This document shows positions 45,501 through 59,572 of a stretch of 64,000 nt of DNA, in pieces. Location: NCBI GenBank assembly GCA_964017145.1, contig OZ024842.1, positions 1,178,001-1,242,000 on the forward strand, written 5' to 3'. Made by a program: the position numbers and the translations under genes. Position 1 is the stretch's first letter. The number at the start of each line of letters is the position of its first letter. The notes beneath the pieces were generated by a model. The model did no database searches. It saw only the letters and a list, made by a program, of their open reading frames with translations, and was not told the DNA's origin. The stretch is from Agrocybe praecox. Its lineage: Eukaryota; Basidiomycota; Agaricomycetes; Agaricales; Agrocybaceae.

Positions 45501-48500
45501 CCCAATGGCCGTTCCCCAGGCCCCTAGTAGGAATGGGGAAATGACATAGGTATATATAGCATGGACATAAATAAAATTCGAATGACGCTGAGCAGCCCAG
45601 CCCAAAGGAAGAAAATGCCTATGTCTACCTATGTCTGCGGATTGGATAATAAAATATGGCGGTCCTTTTATAGTTCTAGCATCAAATCAGGTCGCGTCGG
45701 AAACTTGAATCAACAATATCGCCGAGCAATAGTGACTTACTATACTATTTTACCAGCCGAGGAACCCTTTGAGTACACACTAGGCTGGTTAGTAACACGA
45801 ATCCATGATGGTGGGACCAAGAGAAAGGGTGAACTCACGAAGACTCGGAGTAAGTAACCAGGCGGTTAATTTGATCATGTACTTCAAAGTACTACCTAAC
45901 TAGTAGTAGACTGTAATATTGGTATTTAGACATCATCGATAACGGGTTCATATCCAAGCTATGATGATAACGATAGCAATAACCCTACACAGGTATAGAA
46001 GGTCTACATACCTTTGTGGTTTACTTACTTCAGCATTTAAACAGGGTCTCGGAGATAGCAGACGCTACTATATATACCGCCAGGTACTACTCACTTCGAG
46101 GCATGCGTAGGTATGTAGAATCCAACATGGAGATCCAATCAGTAAAATATTGTTACTATCAAGTACTGAGTAAAACATATGTCCAGTCGGAACGATGGCC
46201 TGAGGCCCAAGGCACCTCAGCCGTGATCGTCAAGTTCCTGAGGTATCCTGAGGCCAGGGCCTACTCGAGAGTGAGCGCTTCACGTGCGCAAGCTCTCCGA
46301 GTCCATCTATCACGAATCAAGCAATGAACATGCTCCTTATTAAACCAAAGGTGATGCACATCTCAGGCTATGCCGTTTGTAAAGTTACAGCTTGGTATGA
46401 GTATATACATATCACATATCAGTTTGCACATCAGTGATTCTGAGAGAGAAGTGGGTAGAACGAAGCAGTGAACGCACGGATAAACACACCCGCCGAAGGA
46501 GTCTTCCATTCTGCTGAATGAATAGATGAATGATAAGCTCAAGTTCTCCTTGATACCGGCCGCGCGCTTGCGACTCAACGGTACTCATCGACATCGCTCC
46601 CTCAGCGCGCCTTCGCACGAGCGCCAGTTTAACGGTGAACTTAGTCCACCCGCCAGTCGCATACGTAGTAGTCCGTGGGCATAGAGTTTCAGCTCTTCCG
46701 GTAAGCGTCGCGCACGCTCAAGGCTCAGGCTGGGTGGCGTCTATTATACTCTACTCAACACTTAATGCGGCAGGAAGTACCGGCCGTGGATTATTTATAT
46801 ATATAAACGACATTCGGCCATTGCCAAGTTGAAAGCGAACTAGTATGTGCTTGATCTGAATTTCTGAGTTCTCAGGCTGTATCCTATCGGCGCTATGTAC
46901 TATGTATCCCCATGACTCGAGCATTACGTTGATGATCATCCGTATGACGGGAACATGGAGGTTCGAAGAAGATGGTAATTTGTAGCATCGTATATGTGTA
47001 CACATAGCACACAGACTTGGATTTAAAGTTGACGGACGCCTGCCATGCTCACTTTGATTGTGGGTGGGCAGTGGGTAGGAGCCTGAGCGAGTCAGAAGAA
47101 TCGTAATGTTCTCTCGGAGTCTATATCATTATCACATACTCAGTACCACCGTCCGATAGGGGCTAGCCTGTTAATAACCATCTAAATCAAGGTCAAAGTA
47201 ATCAGGTTGGCGCCCGCCCGACGTCAACGTTAACCGCCCGTACTCCGGGTTGGCTGAGGCTCCCAGGCTGGGGTGCTCTCACGAGTCTCTTCGTCCCCGT
47301 AGCTAGTGTGAGTCGAGTTGTTACTCATAGCTATATGGGCATGACGTATGTATGGACTCCGGGGGTGGAGGGGGGTTATACGTGTTTTTTAATAGCGTTG
47401 TAGCATATTTGGATGATAGGACAGAGCAGAAATTGATCAGCTGCACCGAAGTTCGTGCTTGGGCTAGTACGTAGTATACGCTAGGTAATGCTCTGTACTG
47501 CTAGTACAGGCTAGTACCGAATGTGTTATTCTGATCGAATAATGATCGAACAACGTAGGAGAACATAGAAGAACGTGGTTATCTTCTGTTTTTGTGAATT
47601 TAAATTTATTTTTGGGTGTTGAGAGAGGTTGAAAGGTTTGTGCTCTGGTGAATTGTCGAGAAATTTAACAACAGAGCTAAAACTTGTTGGTGTGGGCCAT
47701 TGCAAAGCATGGCATGTACGAGTCCTTGTTTCAAATTTAATTTATTCCATTAACTTTTATCCCCTGGCCCAACGGTATATTTTTAGCACGAAAACAACCG
47801 GCAACCGGGTAAACGATTACCCGATATACTTGGTCTCTTAACTGCACTGCAACAAGATCAAAAGTGAACGCAAGCGATAGAAGAACTCGTCCTCCACGGA
47901 GGACTCGTAAAGAGAGAAAAAAGGCTTGGGCTTGCAATGTGCGCATGGGGCTGCGAAGGGAACGCTGACCGGCTGTTCGGATTCAGCGTCGAGCGAGTGA
48001 CTTTTAGGAGATTTTTAGGGACTTTAGTCTTGACTTTGGGGTACGTATACATGTATTAGACTGCATATTTTGATTTTTTGGTGCATTTTATACAAACTTT
48101 ATCGATGGTTGTATTTGTTTTCAACGATGCTATTAGCTATATAGGGTGGTTTCTTGCTCGTACTACTCCTACATACATACGTGCTTTGCCCATAGATGTA
48201 TATGGGCCATATGTAAAGCAATAACGATAACGGCTATCGCATATCGTATCGGTCGTTGTATTCCGATCTCAACAACTGAGCGTCGCGTCAAGGAAGGAGA
48301 TGAAGAAGGTGTATTTGAAAATCAAAATTTGGAGAGCAGCACGCTAGCACACGCGACCGTGACCAAGATCAAACCTGCGCGTTTATTCAAATTGCTGTAT
48401 CGGTCGATCGACCCGGGGGCTCTGATGGGTGTTTGGCGTGTAGGTATGTACTGGTAACTGGATGAAGTAGGCTCTTCTATGTTTTGTGGATACTATGATA

Positions 48501-49158
48501 TGGTTGTGATACGTGCGATGCGTAGTAGGCAGAAGTGAGTAGATGGGCCCGCCGTGCGCTGCATACGAGGTGAGATAAGGGACCAAGAGGTGATGGGAGT
48601 CTGAAGCGAAATTTTTATATTCGTAGTTGTAACACTATATGTAAAGTTTAGTTTTATGACTGGAGCCGTTCCCGTCGTCACCTCTTTTTTTCTGTGTTGA
48701 ATTCAACAAAGCAAATAGCCGATCATCACTAGGCGTAGATACGCACTGGTCTAATCAATTTATTATCTCAATGAAACGCAGCGCAAGGTGTATCTAGCCT
48801 TTGTCGGGCGGTATGTTTGTTGTACGTACAGCGTCGGAGCCTATTAAGGAAAACATCCTTCTAGCTTGTACATGTAACAAGCATGGAAGCGAGCTAATCT
48901 TGAGGCCGTCGTTGTGGTCGACCGAGGATGGACATATACGTGCGGGTAGATGTATACTTGGACAGCGCAACTGTCAGCCCGCTTTGCGCCGTTGTCAGCA
49001 AAGTCGAGGATAACGGGAATCCTTATGTTTGGAGTTACAAGTGAACAATAGAAATAGGAAGGAGGGACAAGCGGAGTTTGAAAGATGAAGCGAGCCAAGT
49101 TGATCTGTCCATATTTCCTTCGTTTCCTTCCACCAGCATCCCTTCCCCCGCGCATACT
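42516..49158. other. 6.6-kb gene-poor stretch
   Basis: I find no coding region I can support. The longest frames (43200-43589, 43624-43986, 46016-46327) have no domain, no biased codon use and no splice-linked partners. A short CTG run lies at 42821-42836. No tRNA, terminal repeats or transposase motif was seen. Confidence 0.55.
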
Positions 49159-52100
49159 ATGGCCTCCGTCGCAGGCCGAAAAAAATCCATCGTATCCACA
49201 ACAGGTCTTCAGATCGACACAACCGCCAATAACACCCTCCTCAACAAGGCCGCCTCCCAGTCCACCTCCCTTTACCAACAATGTTCGTCGCTTAGGGCCA
49301 GGTTGCTCAGAATCCGTGGTTTCGCCCACTATTTCTCTTCTTCATCTTCTCCAGACTCCAGGCAGTCTACAGACCCAGTAACACAGCTATGGGACCTATT
49401 CTCCACAGGAACTCCCCTTTGTTACATTTTCGATCAGCTTCCAGAGGACAAGGGTTTCCAGAAACTCAACCACTCCGAGTTCGATGAGCACCAGTACGAG
49501 AGCAATCCAGACAAGGCAAAGAAGCGGGCCATTGCCCTCTTTGCAATGCAGATAAGGGCAGAGAAAGTGGTGGCAGAGATCCCAGGTTGCGAGCTGTTCA
49601 CAGTGACAGACCTCTGGGACAGAAACTCGACGGATGGGCTTGTCAAGGTGCGTCGATGATCTCTTTTTTCCCTTGCTTTCGGGCCTTCTTACCTCTTTGA
49701 CCAGGTAATAAATACTGTAACCGCCATCGTTGACCATCTTCCCCCTTCCGCCTTTGAGCAAACACCGCCCTCCCCACGCTCCCTCTTAGACAATGCTTCA
49801 ACGGACTCTCTCACAGACACCCTTGTATCCCAACAACCCTCAAATCCCAAAGACTCGGAAAAGAACAACATTATCCGTGAGATGGTGGAGACCGAACGTA
49901 AATACGTACAAGACCTCGAAATCATGCAGGTAAGCCTCATCCGTGTTCCGCTTCTTGCGATTTCCCGCCGACTCCGGATTTTGTAGAAATATTCCAATGC
50001 CTTATCACAAGCAAACCTCATGGATCAGGACACAATCCACCTACTCTTCCCAAATCTGAACAAGCTCCTCAATTTCCAACGTAAATTCCTCATCCGTCTT
50101 GAAAGCACTGCGGAGCTACCATGGCAAGAACAACGATGGGGACAACATTTCCTCGAAAGCGTGAGTGTTTCACCATTTCCCATGTACTCTATCTAGATTT
50201 TCCTTTGTCCGTTGCTTATTCCCTGCTTCTTTCCCCTCTCCCATTATAGGAAGACGAGTTCATCGTTTACGAACCCTACTGCGCTAATTATACAAATGCA
50301 ACCGAACTCATGCTCTTGAACGAACAGAACCTTGTGGTGAGTCTATTTCTCAGTGTTACATCCCCTCCCATCTATTCGTCGCCTATTCTTGGTTCGTTTC
50401 ACACCAACTGCCACAGCCATCACCCTGACAACTTCACACTCGGATACAACCGATGCTGACCAAATATCTGCCAACAGCCACTGAACCACTTGATCAACGT
50501 TAAAGGCGAACTGCCCGGTTTGCTCATCAAACCGATTCAGCGTATCTGCAAATATCCATTACTCCTTGACGTGCGTCTCTTTTCAATGTTGTCAATTTAA
50601 ATCCAAGATACTGACGGTCGTTTAGTCTCTTATCAAAGCATGTTCCCCTTCAACATATGCTCACTATGACGAGTTGAAGCGCGGGTCGGATGCGGCCAAA
50701 CGCATAACAGATAAGATCAACGAGGCACAACGGCGCGCCGAAAACGAACTAACTGTCAAGAGCCTCCATTCTAGAATTGATGACTGGAAAGGTCATCATC
50801 TCGAGAACTTTGGAGAACTCCTCTTGGACGATGTCTTTGTGGTGACCAAGTCCGAAATCGATCGGGAGTATCACGTCTTCTTGTTCGAGCGTATTATTTT
50901 GTGCTGCAAGGAGGCCGGTGCCGTGCCCGCCAAGGGAGGTAAGGCTACCAGCAAAAATGGTTCGATTCTCAAGAAACAACCCACGCCTTTACCGCTTACT
51001 CTGCCTGGCGGCAATGGAGCCACGCAGAAAAACACCCCCCTCCTGTTGAAAGGCCGCATCTTCCTCGGAAATGTCACACAAGCTGTCCCTGCACCTGCTC
51101 GTGCCTCTCCAGGTGCGTATTTTTATTGTTGATCACAGATAGCCGACCATTGACGCAATTTTTTCTTTCTCTTTCATTTATTTATTTCTTAGCGATCGGC
51201 ATTCCTACGCACTATCCCCTCGCTGTGTGGTGGAAAGGAGATGACGACTTAGAGTTCTTCACCTTGCGCTGCCGGAGAGAAGACCAAATGCGTCAGTGGG
51301 AAGCGACGATTAATCGTTTGATCAAAGAGGCAGCTCAGAGACGCGCAACTGAACGAAACACAGGGTCTGGGCTAAGTTCTGGGCTATCTCGTATCGTAAC
51401 TGCGAACAGTACGAATCCTGCAAGCAGGCTCAACTCGTATTATTCGGCAACCTCAACTACCGCTTCCGCTTCGACGTATACCTCCCGGAACCGACCTAGT
51501 TACACAAGTTACGATTACGATGACCAGTCAAGCACCGCAGCCAGCTCTTACAATGGTAATGGTGCAGGGCCCAAGGGTTACCCACCGCATGATGGGTTGG
51601 ATTTCGAGCCTGATGAAGATGACCTCGAGGATTACCCGCCTACTTCTAATTATCCTTCTGGTCGCGGAACACCTATGGGCGGCTCGCGAAGGACGCCAAA
51701 CTCGCTCAGTATGCCTCCGGAACGCGAATCAAGTTCGGGTTATGACAGGCCTAGAGCGCAGACTGAGGGCATGGACGGACCTAACATGTCTCAATGGAGA
51801 AGTAACGGCCTTCCCCCAATGCCCTCCGCTTCTGTCATGTCACCAAATGGCACTATGCGACCGCCTATGGCGAGCCGCATGACTTCGAACATGAGCGCCA
51901 GCAGTTATGCCTCGGACGCGAGTTTTGGTAATTCCGCTCAACCAAAGTCGTCTGCGGCTGTACGTCCTGCGTTGAGGAGCCAGTTTAGCTCAACGCGTCT
52001 GCGGAGTGGGTACGACTCGCCGAGTAGCGCGAGTGGTTCGACGACGGGTGGGGGTGATTATAGACAACGGGCAGCGACGCCTACTTTGAATGGGAATGGA

Positions 52101-52688
52101 CTCGTTGCGCCTCCTGTGAATAGATCACGGAGTCTTAGCCAGCCGAGCGCTTATGTCCCACAACAGAAGCCTTCAGTGCCTCCGCCGCTGCCGCATATGA
52201 GCGTGCAGCCTCAGTGGGCGTCGTCGGCGTCTTTGTCTCGGGATAATCGTATCCCGAATAGCGTTCCTACGAATGTACCGAGCGGGAAGCGCGGTAGTGG
52301 CTCGAGTCAATCGACGGGAGAGAGTTCAGACTATTCGCCGAATAGCTCTTCACCTATCACACCGTTTGGATCGAGCGAGTCGTCGTTGGCGGGTGTTGGC
52401 GTGGGCGGTATGCGTGGTGGTAATTCATCACCGCCGGTCAAGGTCAAGGTGCATTTCCATGAAGATATTTTCGTGATCCAGGTGCCACGGACGACGGAGT
52501 ATGGCGATCTTGTGGAGAAAGTTGGGAGGAAGATTCGGTTATGTGGACCTCGTCGGGAAGATGGACCGTTACGCGTCAAATATAGGGATGAAGATGGTGA
52601 TATGGTTTCGCTGGGCTCGACGGAGGATGTGCAAATGGCATTTGAGCAATATAGACCGGGAGGACAGGTGACACTGTTTGTTACCTGA
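49159..52688 (+). CDS. CDC24: Cdc24-type Rho guanine nucleotide exchange factor
   Basis: Seven exons (49159-49647, 49705-49929, 49987-50160, 50250-50336, 50478-50570, 50626-51112, 51193-52688) give 1016 aa. The order of domains is that of fungal Cdc24/Scd1, the activator of Cdc42 in polarised growth. A calponin-homology-like domain (about 75-190) has LWDLFSTGTPLCYIF and FTVTDLW. The DH domain (about 220-420) has IREMVETERKYVQDLE and LLIKPIQRICKYPLLL. The PH domain (about 450-600) has LLLDDVFVV and EYHVFLFERIILCC, and is interrupted by a Lys/Pro/Gly loop. A Ser/Pro-rich linker follows. The C-terminal PB1 domain (about 935-1016) has an acidic OPCA-like cluster, YRDEDGDMVSLGS, expected to bind a Bem1/Scd2-type scaffold. 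ATG 49159 (MASVAGRKK) is chosen over an in-frame ATG at 49078. All exon junctions keep frame. Confidence 0.95.
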
Positions 52689-54152
52689 ACAAGTGTCATC
52701 CTCCTCCTCTGTCTGTATTTCCTTGTGCTTTTTCGACTTCCATCGTGCTCGTATCGCTGCTCTCTTTCTCTCTCTTCTCATCGGTTCAGCTCTACATACA
52801 CATCATATCTTACCACTCCATCTGTCATCTCAATATTTGGTCTTCGCATTTTTTTACGTCTGTCAATTCACGGCTACCACCACCACCCACACACGTACTA
52901 GCACACGCACGCGTCCTTCCTTCTTCGTATCTCTCGCATTTCTTCGTTGCCTCTCTCTCACCTCGTTACCCAATCAACATCATCTATCTATTCCGTGTTC
53001 TTCAACATTAACGCTATATCCCCCCCCCCACAAAAATCGGACATCCATCCACTGCGCACACCAACACCGCCCATAAACATTCATTAAACCACAAACAGTC
53101 AGTTGAATTGAACCAACCAACCGACCACATTATCCACGGAGCCAATTGCTACTTTCAACGCACTCGCCACGGAATATCCGGTTTTTGCCCACCTTCGTTC
53201 CTATTCCCATTCTCTTTTCCGTTTTGTCTCCTGTGTGTCTATTTCTCCTTCCTCTTCTCATTCTTCTTTATGTATAATAGGCCTTGCCTACGCGTTCATG
53301 GATTTTCTTCCTCCACCCCCCCACCCCCCTCCGTTTTTATTATATTTGATTCGGCGTGTCTTGTCTTGATATAGCAATCCTTTTCCTCTTTCCTCCAATA
53401 CTCGTTATAAACTCCTCTCTTATTATTCCTAGGAGATTTAATTGCACGTATTAGTACATACAACAACCATAACATACACACACAACACATCCCCACCGCT
53501 CCTTTATACGCGTTGTTATTTCTCCTTCCCCTTTTTCCTATGTCTCTCATTCATTCCTTTTGCTACATATCTAACTGTTATTTTTCCTCTTTTTTCATTT
53601 TCCTTTATTGTTTGTTTTGGATTTGATTTTGGATCAATGCCCTGGCAAGGCCGAACACGTATGTGTGTGTGTGTGTGTCCTGTTTGTTTATGGGAGGAAG
53701 TTTCATTGTTTTTTATGTATAACAAACAAATAGAGAATATGCTGTTAAAAACCTCCTTGCGCCACGTGTGAGAATAGAATAGAATAGAGTGAATAGAATG
53801 TAATCGCATATGGAAGTGTGTTTTTGCAATCTCTAGATCTGGTGTTCGTTCAACAAACTGGTTCACTGATTGCGTTTCCCTTCATCTCCGGATGATCAGT
53901 GTTCCTCCGCAAAAGATGCATAATATATAGTATGTAGGTCCATAGACCTAAGGCTATCTAATTGAGTAAAAGTTTGTTGGACAGGTGGGAAGGGATGATA
54001 TTGATCATCATCATCATCGGAAAGCATTAAATAACTCGGTGTTCGTACAAGTAACAAAGTTTTATATTGAAACATATGGAAAGAGTTCAGAGCTACCCAT
54101 GCGTACTAAGTTCCCTTTACGAGGTACAGCAAGTTCTGTTTTTCCTCATTCT
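52689..54152. other. Convergent region after CDC24
   Basis: The first kilobase is strongly C/T-rich on the + strand, probably 3' untranslated sequence and beyond. A GT dinucleotide run lies near 53661-53677. No gene is supported. Confidence 0.55.
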
Positions 54153-56369
54153 TCATTGACTAAAGTTGGTAATGCCCGCGAAATTGGTGATGGGACCTAG
54201 TAAGGAACAAAAGAAAAAATAGCAAAGGTCGTGAAACGTGAATATCTGATGCGATACATACGAAGAAAGAGAAAAACGCACCCGCTGCTCCTCCTGTGAC
54301 CTTCAAGCCCGACCAATTCCATGTACCTAAACGAAACGATCGAAAGAGTTAATTACGAGCAGAAAACGCAAATAGGAAGATCCGACTCCGGATCAGGTAT
54401 GTCGTTACAAGCGCTAAAAAACTTACCTGTACAAGAACCCTTCCCGCAGTTAACCGCAACTCTCTCTGCACCACTGACTACAGCGATGTTACTTGTCGGC
54501 GAGACGAAATTGACCCCCTAGATACCGCAGGGCGGACAGACATAAAATATCAGTAACAGTGTTTTTTTTAAGGCAAGAGCACTAGTGGCGTCCTTACTGA
54601 TATTATCACTCCAGTTCCTGGAGTACCAAGGGTGCTAGGATAACTCTATTGGACAACAGGTTCGTTTAGTCTTCCCCTCGAAAGTATGTCGACGAAAGGA
54701 AAGCTCTCACTTGATCGATTAAGATGCCAAATTTGCGTGTACCCGTAGCAGTATTGCCCTGTTTCGGGAGTCAGGCCAGTCTAAAGAAGCTAATTATAAT
54801 AAACGAAACGAACCGCGTAGGTGACATTGTTGACTGAACTATCTGTAGAGTCGGACTTGGTCTTGATACGGAGTGCTTGATCACTAGCAACGAAGGCTCA
54901 GAAGTGGCGGACGAGTTCAGCTAAACAAACCGCTTACTTGTTCGTGATGGTGTTGCCAGAGATTACGATCCCGGATACAACAACGTCGGAGTCGATAGAG
55001 CCCTGTTTTGAAGGGGATAGGGTCAAGGTCTATATTATAGGAGATAGAATAAAAGAAACAGACAATTGAGATGCCGTGACCATTGACACAGGTATTTCGT
55101 TGGAAAACTATGTTTGAACCTTTGTTAATGGCAAGACAATCATCCTAACACATATATTCGTAAACTGAATACTCGGCCACCGAGAATATGCGACAACTTA
55201 CCTGATTGTGAATGCGACTGTGGGGTATGCGATCAGGGCTACGCATATAACTACTAAGGGTAGTGCTAACCTGTCTTGTATCGTCAGATCCGTTGTACTA
55301 CAGTCGAATCCGTCCGTGTTGTGTCCTAAATATGCGTCAGTTCAAACAACATAAATTAACAGGACAAGATCGTACCCGCAGCGATTCCGTTACTCTGTGA
55401 ATTGGGAACATCACCTTGGGCTGAATACGACTCATCAAACCGGTGTAGAGACATAACTAATGCAGTTGTAACGCACAGTTATCAATGACAAGATTTGACA
55501 TAACCAAAGGAGCAGGGTTGGAGACAGAATAAACCCTTGCAGGAGAGTTGACAACCACGACATTCTAGGCAAGGTTTAGCCTTGCGCTTGAGCAATTGAT
55601 GAGCTACATGGTTACTACTCACAGTATATGTCCCGGATATCTTGATCCTAGTATGAACATTGCAGTAAGTCAAAGGAGCAGATGAGTTTTCATTGACAAA
55701 ATTACTTCATCATCGGTGCAGGCTTTGTGACACCTCCGTTCCCTCCAAGACCGTCCTGATATGAAGTGATGATTAGAGAGCGAAAAAAAAAAATCTTTCG
55801 CGGAAAAAAACACACCCAATAGAAGGGTCCTCCCCCGTCAAACTTGTGTCCGTTACCGTTGACTAGGACCCGTTGGCACATGCTTCAAGCTTAAGATTAA
55901 AAAAATCTAAACCTACAAGTGATGTCTTTCCCACTATAATTTGCCTGTCATGAAAATTTTGAATGGCACACCGAACAATATTCATACCTGACAGTAAATA
56001 AGGGTCCGGCCCAAGTCTTGTTTCCAAAGGATATATCGCCATCTGGTCAAAAAAGTCAGTTTACTATGCCGAGAATTTTTTTCTTTGAAACCCACTCATA
56101 TTGACAGTCGTTCCAGTGGCCAAGCTCAGGGTCAAACCCTGTCCCGCTGGGACAGTAAAGCTATTGAGGTTCACGGTAGTACATTTTACAGCAGCCGCAA
56201 CGTCTGAGGAGCAAGATAAATCAGCATATATTTCTTGTTCGTAGAGCATGAGCTCATAGCACATACCGTCAAGTGAGCTGATCGTTCCTACGCAGGCAGT
56301 TGACGCGGCAGACGACAAGAGAGCAAGATGAGAGAGAGCTAACACAACACAAAGTTTCGCAGAAGGCAT
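54153..56369 (-). CDS. Secreted endopolygalacturonase (GH28), tandem copy 1
   Basis: I traced 19 exons on the minus strand, from ATG at 56369 to TGA at 54155-54153, giving 366 aa. Introns number 18, and two exons are only 16 and 17 nt (55217-55202, 55933-55917). A signal peptide (MPSAKLCVVLALSHLALLSSA) and a mature start at about residue 22-27 point to secretion. GH28 motifs are complete: [14 protein letters not shown] with the catalytic aspartates, NGHGIS with the catalytic histidine, and LRIKTK with the substrate-binding Arg/Lys. FDGGGPFYW and a C-terminal GTWNWSGLKV also fit the family. The enzyme hydrolyses internal alpha-1,4 bonds of homogalacturonan in plant cell walls. It shares orientation and exon layout with the next two genes. 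Confidence 0.93.
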
Positions 56370-57358
56370 ATTGTAACTTCGTTAAATAACAAGAGATCAA
56401 CGAGCCCTCCTTTTATCCATAGTCCTGTGTATCCAGACTCCTCTCATGACCAATGGATGCATATGCATATTACAAGTTTTTCCGCGTTCAAACCATTCAG
56501 GCGTCCATGACAAGCTTATGACCTTGGATAGCGGGTGCAGAAGTAACAGTTCGCGGAATTCAAGAATGTATATCCGTGGAGCATAGCAACTCTGTAATAA
56601 TTATATGCGCCGTTGTTGGCCTAGGACTCGGCACTCAGGCTAGGCGCCAGTAAAACCAGCAGTGTGTACTTGGTGTGTACTCTCGAATTTGCGAATGTTC
56701 ACATTTCCCCACCGATATTCGAGCTTGAAAGACGAGACCATTCGTGTAGGATACAGCGAGGTTTACACGAAGAGCACTTAACAACCCGAAGACCAACAGG
56801 TTGGCCTGAAAAGTTAATTGAAGAAGAAACTCAAAATGACGATCGGATGACTGTCAGTCTGAGGGTAAGAGGTAAGAGGTTACCGGTTATGATGTGACAC
56901 GTGACATGCGAGAACTCGCGCCTGGCTGTTGCCAGCGGAGATTAAACAAACGGCCCGCCAGGTCCGGTGAAGTTTTCGGCAAATTTACCTTCTTTCTTCT
57001 TCAATACCAAAGTTAAAAACCAAGTCTTCCATCGTATACACGTGGTGCATAATACCTAGGTCTGTATCCAAAGATATTGCCTAACCATGATATCGATCAT
57101 TGCCGTCATACAGATTGAAACCGTATTGAAGCCGTAATTCCACCGAACTACAGAAATCCAGAAAGATCTCTCCATCTTATGACGGTTCAGAAGAACGGTC
57201 ATTCAGATATTCAATCAGAAAGCTTATGTTCATTTTTAGGTTCTTAGCTCTGCATGAAACGAACGTAAGGGGCCACGGCCACTTAAAGGCGCAACAGAAG
57301 AAACCGACATAATTTTATGGCAGAGAGATGAACGCGAAAGGATACAATACGTGCTTCA
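56370..57358. other. Spacer between polygalacturonase copies 1 and 2
   Basis: No gene is supported. It contains the copy 1 promoter side and the copy 2 3' side. Confidence 0.5.
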
Positions 57359-59572
57359 TCATTGAGAAAAGTTCACAATACCAGTAAAGTTATTTATGGG
57401 ACCTACAGACAACAATGTCAAAGGGGGACTGCCACGGTCACTGCAACACGGCACGTACCAGACGTTCCTCCGATAACTTCCAAGGCAGACCAATCCCAAG
57501 GACCTAGAACAAAAATATCAGTACGAAGGCCGCAGAAACAGTCCTACGCTGTGGTACCTATACAAGAGCCAACTCCGCAGTTTACCGCAGCTTTCTCTGC
57601 ATCATCGTTCACCGTAAGAGTGCTCGTCGGCGGTACAAAGTTTACAGCCTTCAGGGAATGAAACAGAAATTCTAAGTGAGCAGACACGACCAAGGGCATA
57701 TCCATATTACCGATATGATAATCCCATTCCCTGGCACTGCAAGTGTATCAGGATAGCTCTTCAATTATCAAAGCACTCAGTGATCATGTTCTGTTAAATG
57801 GCGTGTAGGATACGACTTACCTGATCTATTATAATCCCGAACTGTCGGATGCCCGTAGCTGTGTTACCCTTTCGTTGGACCAGGTCAAGTTGGTTTGATA
57901 AGACCATAAAGCGGAGACACGAACCGAGTAAGTGATATTGGTGACTGTGCTATTCGAAGATAGGGCTTTGGTTTTAATGCGGAGGGCTTGATCACTGGGC
58001 CAATAGATGAGGAAACATAGCAATCGTTGTATGTTGAAAGCTCACTTGTTAATGATGGTATTGTTAGAAATGAGGATTCCAGATATAACAACGTCGGAAT
58101 CAACGGAGCCCTAGATATGAATTATTTGATGTCAGAATGCAACGGATGAATCAAATAAATGACGAACAACTGAGATGCCGTGTCCATTGACACAAGTGTT
58201 CCGTTGAAAAACTATATTAGTTCCTTTGTTAATGGCGAGGCAATCGTCCTGTTGGTCAATTTCGATGAGCTCGCTGCGCAATACCTGCGAAATATCGTAA
58301 CATGACTCACCTGATTATGAATAAAGCTCGAGGATTCTTGATTTAGAAATCCTTTAACCAAAGCGAGACATTGTGCCGGGACTAACCTGTCCTGGATAAC
58401 AAGGTCGGTTGTACTGCAGTCGAACCCATCCGTGTTGTGTCCTAAGTAACCATGATTGAGTTTGTGTCACTCTGCTAACGTTGATTTTCTAATTTGTACC
58501 GGCAGCAAGTCCGTTACTTTGTGCGTTCGGCACATCTCCTTGGGCTAGTACGTTTAAGTTCAACACCAGGAGTTTCACAAACACGATGTGACTCACAGTT
58601 GTCGATGACCAAATTTGATATAACTAACGGAGCAGGATTGGAGACGGAATATACTCGCGAGGGTGAGTTAACAACGACCACATTCTAAAAGATGTTTTAA
58701 CGTATGAACGAACAAACGAATGAACAAACCAGGCTACGAGCGTGATCAGGGCAAGAATACTCACTGTATAGGTCCCAGATATTTTTATCCTTCGTTTAGT
58801 AGCCATTTAAAATCTCAGTGACCGCCTTTTATCATTGGCAACTCACTTCATCATGGGTGCAGGCTTCAGTACACCACCATTTCCACCAAGTCCATCCTGT
58901 AAAAATATAGTATAAATTGAACGCCACTGAGGGCAAAAGGAGTAGACACACCCAGTAAAATGGTCCTCCTCCATCGAATTTATGTCCATTACCGTTAACT
59001 ACATAAGTATGAGCAGATCTGATCCAACGAAGAAAAGGTATATCGTACAAGTGATATTTTTCCCGCTACAACCGCATACGAGTAAGTACGCATGCACAGA
59101 GGGAACCCTCAAATAGAAATATAGCCATACCTAACTGTAAAAAGAGGGCCTGCCCAACTCAAATTTCCAAAGGCAATATCACCATCTTTGATAGCACAGA
59201 ATATAGGCCAAAGAATCTATCATTAAGCAATCCGAACAACAAGTTGTGAATGATCCCCCGCACTTACTCATATTGACAGTTGCTCCTGTCACCAAGCTCA
59301 GAGTTAATCCTTGACCTGCTGGAACTGTAAAGCTTTCTAGGTTCACAGTGCTACACTTGACCGCATCCGCGACGTCTACGGTCATGTTCAACAAGAAGTT
59401 ACTTTGCTTAACACCCAGTGATCTCTGTCTGATAAAAAAGTGAATATTACATACCATCAAGTGAGCCAATTGTCCCCACGCAAGGAGCCGTTGCAGCATT
59501 TGACAGCGTCAATGAAGATAGATACACAAAGGTCAGAGGAGAAAAGAGCGTCCGTAATCTCAGAAACGTCAT
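57359..59572 (-). CDS. Secreted endopolygalacturonase (GH28), tandem copy 2
   Basis: It runs from ATG at 59572 (MTFLRLRTLFSPLTFVYLSS, a signal peptide) to TGA at 57361-57359. The layout is the same many-exon one as copy 1, and the introns fall in the same places where I checked: before the GH of GHNTDGFD, between HNQ and DD, and after the first exon. Catalytic and binding motifs are present: [36 protein letters not shown] and the C-terminal [13 protein letters not shown] is conserved. I did not trace every small exon, so exact length is not given, but no stop or frameshift was seen in the motif-bearing exons. An upstream in-frame ATG at 59650 would spoil the signal peptide and was not used. 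Confidence 0.9.

Noticed and set aside
46500..46640. Possible tRNA or small RNA in a GC-rich patch
   Set aside because: No cloverleaf could be drawn and no A-box or B-box match was found.
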